From contig JAFGPZ010000130.1 in assembly GCA_016935935.1 (NCBI GenBank), positions 1 to 7,732 of the forward strand: DNA of 7,732 bases, in the 5' to 3' direction. Below the pieces are notes generated by a model that was not told the origin of the DNA, did not search any database, and saw nothing but the letters and a program-made list of their open reading frames with translations. The stretch is from Deltaproteobacteria bacterium (GTDB taxonomy: Bacteria > Desulfobacterota > Syntrophia > Syntrophales > UBA2210). Positions 5,529-7,732 of this stretch are shown one piece after another (positions within the stretch are counted from its first letter, which is position 1; each line of letters opens with the position of its first letter). Both the position numbers and the translations under genes were made by a program.

Positions 5529-5879
5529 CTCAGTTTCATTTTCCATGTAAAGCCAATTTAGTTCATGATAAATATGTAAGATACGTTCAGCGATTATTGA
5601 TCCTGTTGAATTGCGAATACGGATTAGAGTTTCTTCTATGGCACTTCGAAGTACCTTCCCGTCACGACCAATTACAGGTCCGAATCTCGTCAATTGATTT
5701 AAAATCCATTTATAATCATTTTGGAGTTGTTTGGGAAGGTGCCTTTTGCGAACAGGTTGAAAGTTCAGATATGCAGAGTGTAGTCTTTGACGCACATCGC
5801 CAGGGCCAACCGCAAGGTTTCTAAGTGCATCGTTAAATTTTTCATATGCGTAGAAATAGTTGGAATTCACTTTAATCAC
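5523..5879 (-). CDS. Hypothetical soluble protein (cassette C2, second gene)
   Basis: A 118-residue protein if started at the GTG at 5879. This GTG overlaps the TGA of the upstream membrane-protein gene (GTGA), which favours coupled translation. Another GTG at 5870 is possible, and an in-frame ATG at 5933 would overlap the upstream gene by 58 bp and is less likely. The chain is mostly helical and basic, with no membrane segment: YFYAYEKFNDALRNLAVGPGDVR, then NDYKWILNQLTRFGPV, then IRNSTGSIIAERILHIYHELNWLY. I have a sense of similar unnamed proteins in other bacteria, with the 'LTRFGPV..GDGKV' and 'IRNxTGxxIAExI' blocks conserved, but know no function. The TAA stop lies within the attC R'' core. 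Confidence 0.8.
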   Translation of the reverse strand: MIKVNSNYFYAYEKFNDALRNLAVGPGDVRQRLHSAYLNFQPVRKRHLPKQLQNDYKWILNQLTRFGPVIGRDGKVLRSAIEETLIRIRNSTGSIIAERILHIYHELNWLYMENETEP

Positions 5880-6190
5880 CACCCTTTCCCGTTGGCCTGA
5901 TGCTTTTGCCACTCTTCTTTTATCGCGAAACATGCCCAGATAATGCCACCAACTGTTCCGCCACCGAATATAAGATACATTTCCGCTTGTCTTATGAATG
6001 GCATGCGCGAACTAATAGATGTGAAGTCGACGCTAAAAAATATCGATGAGATCAAGCCAGCGACACATGCCACTGTCCACATCAGTGCTTCCAAAATACC
6101 CACAACGAGGCCAGCCATTATCATACCGAGTAGTGGAGAGACCCCCAAAGAGCACAATGCATTAATTATGAAGCTGGCTTTAGGTTTCAT
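5876..6190 (-). CDS. Small membrane protein (cassette C2, first gene)
   Basis: A 104-residue hydrophobic protein of unknown function. Likely membrane segments are residues 17-32 (SPLLGMIMAGLVVGIL), 36-53 (LMWTVACVAGLISSIFFS) and 71-90 (MYLIFGGGTVGGIIWACFAI), followed by a charged tail (KEEWQKHQANGKGW). The central loop (DFTSISSRMPFIRQAE) is polar. The start ATG at 6190 is 16 bases into the cassette, and the AGGG of the R' core is the only ribosome-site-like sequence, as in C5. The downstream gene begins within its stop codon, so the two products are probably made in step and may act together. Confidence 0.8.
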   Translation of the reverse strand: MKPKASFIINALCSLGVSPLLGMIMAGLVVGILEALMWTVACVAGLISSIFFSVDFTSISSRMPFIRQAEMYLIFGGGTVGGIIWACFAIKEEWQKHQANGKGW

Positions 6191-6200
6191 CTTTTCAAAG

Positions 6201-6284
6201 CCCTAACGTCGTAATCAGCCGCCCAGTACGGCTGAACAATAAACCCACAGCTGGTATCGGGTCGGCTGGATAAAGTGGTTATAC
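6201..6284 (-). repeat. attC site of cassette C1
   Basis: 84 bp. On the minus strand the R'' core is GTATAAC (6284-6278) and the R' core GTTAGGG (6207-6201). The arms ATCCAGCCGACCC and GGGCGGCTGATT pair around a loop that itself can fold. R'' matches the first bases after the attI junction (TTATAC) exactly, which also locates attI. Confidence 0.88.
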
Positions 6285-6298
6285 ACAGGTAGATTAAA

Positions 6299-6487
6299 AT
6301 GAATAATAATAATTTCAAACTATATCAGCGTATAAAGCAAGCGTGCGACAAGGTGCGTAAGTCACAGGAAACCATAATGTTGAATGACGGTACAAAGTTT
6401 ACTCTCCTTGATGCAACTACGATGAAAAATCTTGATGCGATAGATGGGCAACTGGCTCATTTGTCAAGTCGATGCGATTGGAGTTGA
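6299..6487 (+). CDS. Small hypothetical protein, reverse-oriented ORF (cassette C1)
   Basis: A 62-residue ORF starting MNNNNFKLYQRIKQACDKVR and continuing with ETIMLNDGTKFTLLDATTMK, which reads like real protein sequence, not a shadow. AGGTAG lies eight bases before the ATG. As in C4, it begins just after an attC (15 bases here), and the attC R'' core supplies a partial -10 (TATACA at 6280-6285). Its last 31 bases overlap the end of the opposing gene at 6457-6678. I do not recognise it. It may be a real second gene of C1 or a chance ORF. Confidence 0.5.
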   Translation: MNNNNFKLYQRIKQACDKVRKSQETIMLNDGTKFTLLDATTMKNLDAIDGQLAHLSSRCDWS

Positions 6488-6678
6488 GCTTTTATGCTGG
6501 CAATTTTATCGGTCCCATCCTCCAATGCTTTTGCTAATTCATCGGCTATGCTTGGATCAACGGTTCCTTTTTCCAGAAATAAGCGCAAGTTGTTTATTGC
6601 GACTGCCTGCGATTCGTGCGCGAGCTTGAGTTGTTCAAGGAGTGTCATAGCCATTGTATCGTCCATGCTAAAAATCAT
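6457..6678 (-). CDS. Small hypothetical helical protein (cassette C1, first gene in array)
   Basis: A 73-residue acidic, wholly helical protein (MDDTMAMTLLEQLKLAHESQ, then INNLRLFLEKG, then SIADELAKALEDGTDKIASI) of unknown function. The start at 6678 is chosen because AGGGGG stands seven bases before this ATG; an in-frame ATG ten codons earlier lacks such a site and overlaps the cassette edge. It is the gene nearest the presumed cassette promoter, with the -10 box about 50 bases upstream, so it should be the most strongly transcribed cassette gene. It converges with the plus-strand ORF 6299-6487. About 150 bp between its stop and the attC carry only that opposing ORF. Confidence 0.7.
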   Translation of the reverse strand: MIFSMDDTMAMTLLEQLKLAHESQAVAINNLRLFLEKGTVDPSIADELAKALEDGTDKIASIKAQLQSHRLDK

Positions 6679-6716
6679 TTTGATCCCCCTTTTTAGTTTG
6701 TATAACAATTAATACA

Positions 6717-6731
6717 CGTAATCCGTATTAT
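6717..6731. repeat. Near-palindromic 15-bp repeat, copy at attI/Pc
   Basis: CGTAATCCGTATTAT, matching the copy at 6847-6861 in 14 of 15 bases. It overlaps the candidate Pc -10 box and lies close to the attI core. Confidence 0.7.
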
Positions 6732-6732
6732 A
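6727..6732 (-). promoter_or_regulatory. Candidate cassette promoter (Pc) -10 box
   Basis: The minus strand has a perfect TATAAT at 6732-6727, directed into the cassettes and about 21 bases before the attI core. No good -35 hexamer is found at 16-18 bases (an A-rich stretch is there), so it may be weak or activator-dependent. Its position inside attI resembles promoters of chromosomal integrons. The -10 overlaps the near-palindrome at 6717-6731, so a protein bound there would control it. Confidence 0.5.
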
Positions 6733-6807
6733 CCGGTCTACACGAAATTTTTTCTTTGGATGACATTTTTTCTACACCCATACTTCTTTAAAATCAAATA
6801 ATTATTA

Positions 6808-6837
6808 TTGAACTCTTCTGCAAAAAGTGTTTATTAT
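6808..6837 (+). promoter_or_regulatory. Candidate integrase promoter (Pint)
   Basis: TTGAAC (6808-6813) and TATTAT (6832-6837) are spaced 18 bp apart on the plus strand, 57 bases before the upstream intI start. A second TATTAT at 6856-6861 lies in a repeat of TATTATCAG (6832-6840 and 6856-6864, a 24-bp step) and could be an alternative -10. No SOS (LexA-type CTGT-N8-ACAG) box is present. Confidence 0.4.
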
Positions 6838-6846
6838 CAGAAAAAG

Positions 6847-6861
6847 CGTAATACGTATTAT
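6847..6861. repeat. Near-palindromic 15-bp repeat, copy at Pint
   Basis: CGTAATACGTATTAT; its core TAATACGTATTA (6849-6860) is a perfect 12-bp palindrome. It sits just downstream of the first candidate Pint -10 box and covers the second, a good operator position. The partner copy is at 6717-6731. Confidence 0.7.
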
Positions 6862-6893
6862 CAGTCAATATTGGCAAATGACGGACAGGTTGA

Positions 6894-7732
6894 ATGATCT
6901 TCATCATCGGGAACGGGAAGATGAATGATATTTTACCTGAGTTTCAAAAGTTTATTGCCCGGCGCAAGTTGGCTCCTGAGAACCAAATCCCTTTTTACGC
7001 CTACTGGGTCAGCAAATTTCTGCGGTTTTCCAATACGCGACAAGAAAAACCATTGGACCTAAAAATACAAATGTTTATTGATGCCCTGAAAAAAGACAAG
7101 AAACTGCAGGATTGGCAATTCATTCAGGCCGATAACGCGATTAAGCTTTATATTCACCATTTCCTGTCGGATAAGACATCGGCGCTTTCACCGGATACGG
7201 AAACGGGAGCCGAGAGAAGATTCGCAGACGTAAAGACAATGCGGGAAAAAATTCGCGAAATTCTGCGCATCAAGCATTACGCATACAGCACGGAAAGGAC
7301 TTACATAGAATGGTTCCTGCGTTTTCATGCCTACCTGACCGGCACAAAAAATAAAGATTGGGAAATCGAGGGCGCAGATGAAAAGGATGTCAGGGATTTC
7401 CTAAGTCATCTGGCGATCAAACAACGGGTTTCGTCTTCTACTCAAAATCAGGCGTTCAACGCGCTGCTTTTTTTGTTCCGCGAGGTTCTGAAAATCGATC
7501 TGCACGATCTGGGTAAAACGGTGCGGGCAAAAAGAGGCCCCAGGCTGCCTGTGGTGCTCACGCAGACTGAGGTTATCAGTATACTTGAGCAATTAAAGGG
7601 CAGGGAGCTTCTGGTGGTTCATATCCTCTACGGTACGGGCATGCGGCTGATGGAAGTGGCCAGACTCCGGGTTCAGGATATTGATTTCGGCGCAAATTCC
7701 ATTATCGTGCGGGCATCCAAAGGCGATAAAGA
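6894..7732 (+). CDS. intI: Integron integrase (tyrosine recombinase), 3' end outside window
   Basis: 279 codons without a stop to the window edge. The site-specific recombinase inserts and excises cassettes at attI and attC. Numbering from the ATG at 6894 (AGG just upstream; an ATG at 6921 is an alternative start), residues 116-220 are the core-binding domain of ordinary IntI proteins (MREKIREILRIKHYAYSTERTYIEWFLRF begins there, split at 116-144; then SSSTQNQAFNALLFLFREVL), and residues 225-279 open the catalytic domain. Arg251 in YGTGMRLMEVARLRV is the first catalytic arginine, and SKGDKD follows as in box I/patch regions of IntI. The remaining catalytic residues and the IntI-specific extra helix lie beyond the window. 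Odd: about 115 residues precede the usual N-terminus and resemble a second core-binding domain (FYAYWVSKFLRF at 34-45). The gene is divergent from the cassettes, the canonical arrangement. Confidence 0.93.
   Translation, partial: MIFIIGNGKMNDILPEFQKFIARRKLAPENQIPFYAYWVSKFLRFSNTRQEKPLDLKIQMFIDALKKDKKLQDWQFIQADNAIKLYIHHFLSDKTSALSPDTETGAERRFADVKTMREKIREILRIKHYAYSTERTYIEWFLRFHAYLTGTKNKDWEIEGADEKDVRDFLSHLAIKQRVSSSTQNQAFNALLFLFREVLKIDLHDLGKTVRAKRGPRLPVVLTQTEVISILEQLKGRELLVVHILYGTGMRLMEVARLRVQDIDFGANSIIVRASKGDK

Larger units (their letters stand above)
6700..6732 (-). other. attI recombination site (core region)
   Basis: The minus-strand core GTTATAC (6706-6700) is followed directly by cassette C1. 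The first bases of C1 pair with the R'' core of its attC, which fixes the junction at this G/TT step. The side toward intI carries CGTAATCCGTATTA (6717-6730) eleven bases away, which could be an accessory integrase-binding repeat as in other attI sites. The full extent of attI cannot be read from one sequence. Confidence 0.75.
2105..7732 (-). mobile_element. Chromosomal integron: intI, attI and six-cassette array
   Basis: The parts are a divergent integron integrase gene on the plus strand (6894 onward), an attI core at 6700-6706 and six attC sites, all in the same orientation on the minus strand. Recombination points, between G and TT of each R' core, fall between 6705/6706, 6206/6207, 5470/5471, 4547/4548, 4239/4240, 3455/3456 and 2110/2111, give or take one base. 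Each cassette's first bases complement its own R'' core: GTTATAC (C1), GTTAGGG (C2), GTTGTGT (C3), GTTATAA (C4), GTTAGGG against TCCTAAC (C5, one mismatch) and GTTGGAA (C6). This agreement, in different sequences for each cassette, is what insertion of circular cassettes predicts. attC lengths vary from 58 to 93 bp and sequences are unrelated, unlike the homogeneous repeats of Vibrio superintegrons. The last intI codons lie outside the window. Confidence 0.93.

Noticed and set aside
5943..6206. Plus-strand 87-codon ORF
   Set aside because: It is antisense to the membrane-protein gene and ends inside attC1.
2105..6284. CRISPR-like repeat array
   Set aside because: The repeated palindromes differ in sequence and length (58-93 bp) and are spaced by whole genes; the core motifs identify them as attC sites.

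Overview
The window is a chromosome-like segment in which two housekeeping genes are followed by a chromosomal integron. The left part (about 1-1290) looks clearly more GC-rich than the rest. It holds the first codons of a probable cyclic-nucleotide-binding (Crp/Fnr-type) protein, a YjbQ/UPF0047-family gene and maf. The protein style, the 'GTCATTTCGA...TCGAAATGAC' palindromic repeat after maf and an integron integrase with a long N-terminal extension suggest an environmental Gram-negative bacterium, perhaps of the Desulfobacterota (Deltaproteobacteria) or a nearby phylum. The lipoprotein with a lipobox supports a diderm host. This taxonomic guess is inference only.

From 1290 to 2104 lies a boundary zone: a palindromic intergenic repeat, a RHH/RelE-family toxin-antitoxin operon with a palindromic operator, and an inverted 39-bp exact copy of the 5' end of the integron integrase gene.

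From 2105 to 6706 is an integron cassette array read on the minus strand. It has six complete cassettes, each ending in an attC site. Counting from attI the cassettes are: C1 (6207-6705), C2 (5471-6206), C3 (4548-5470), C4 (4240-4547), C5 (3456-4239) and C6 (2111-3455). In five of the six, the first bases of the cassette pair exactly with that cassette's own R'' core (6 of 7 positions in C5). This is what single-site circular insertion predicts and is strong evidence for the boundaries. Cargo: C1 has two small convergent ORFs; C2 a membrane protein overlapping a soluble protein of unknown function; C3 a lipoprotein plus a small winged-helix-like protein; C4 a 55-residue protein encoded against the array direction; C5 a YkgJ-type cysteine-cluster protein; C6 a coiled-coil protein plus an FmdB-type zinc-ribbon protein. 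Three cassettes therefore carry two same-strand genes.

From 6700 to 7732 are attI, a likely cassette promoter (minus strand), a likely integrase promoter (plus strand) and the divergent intI gene, which runs off the window before its C-terminal catalytic motifs. A 15-bp near-palindrome (CGTAATnCGTATTAT) occurs at both promoters, 130 bp apart, and is the best candidate here for a shared regulatory or integrase-binding site. No rRNA, tRNA, CRISPR or transposase was seen.
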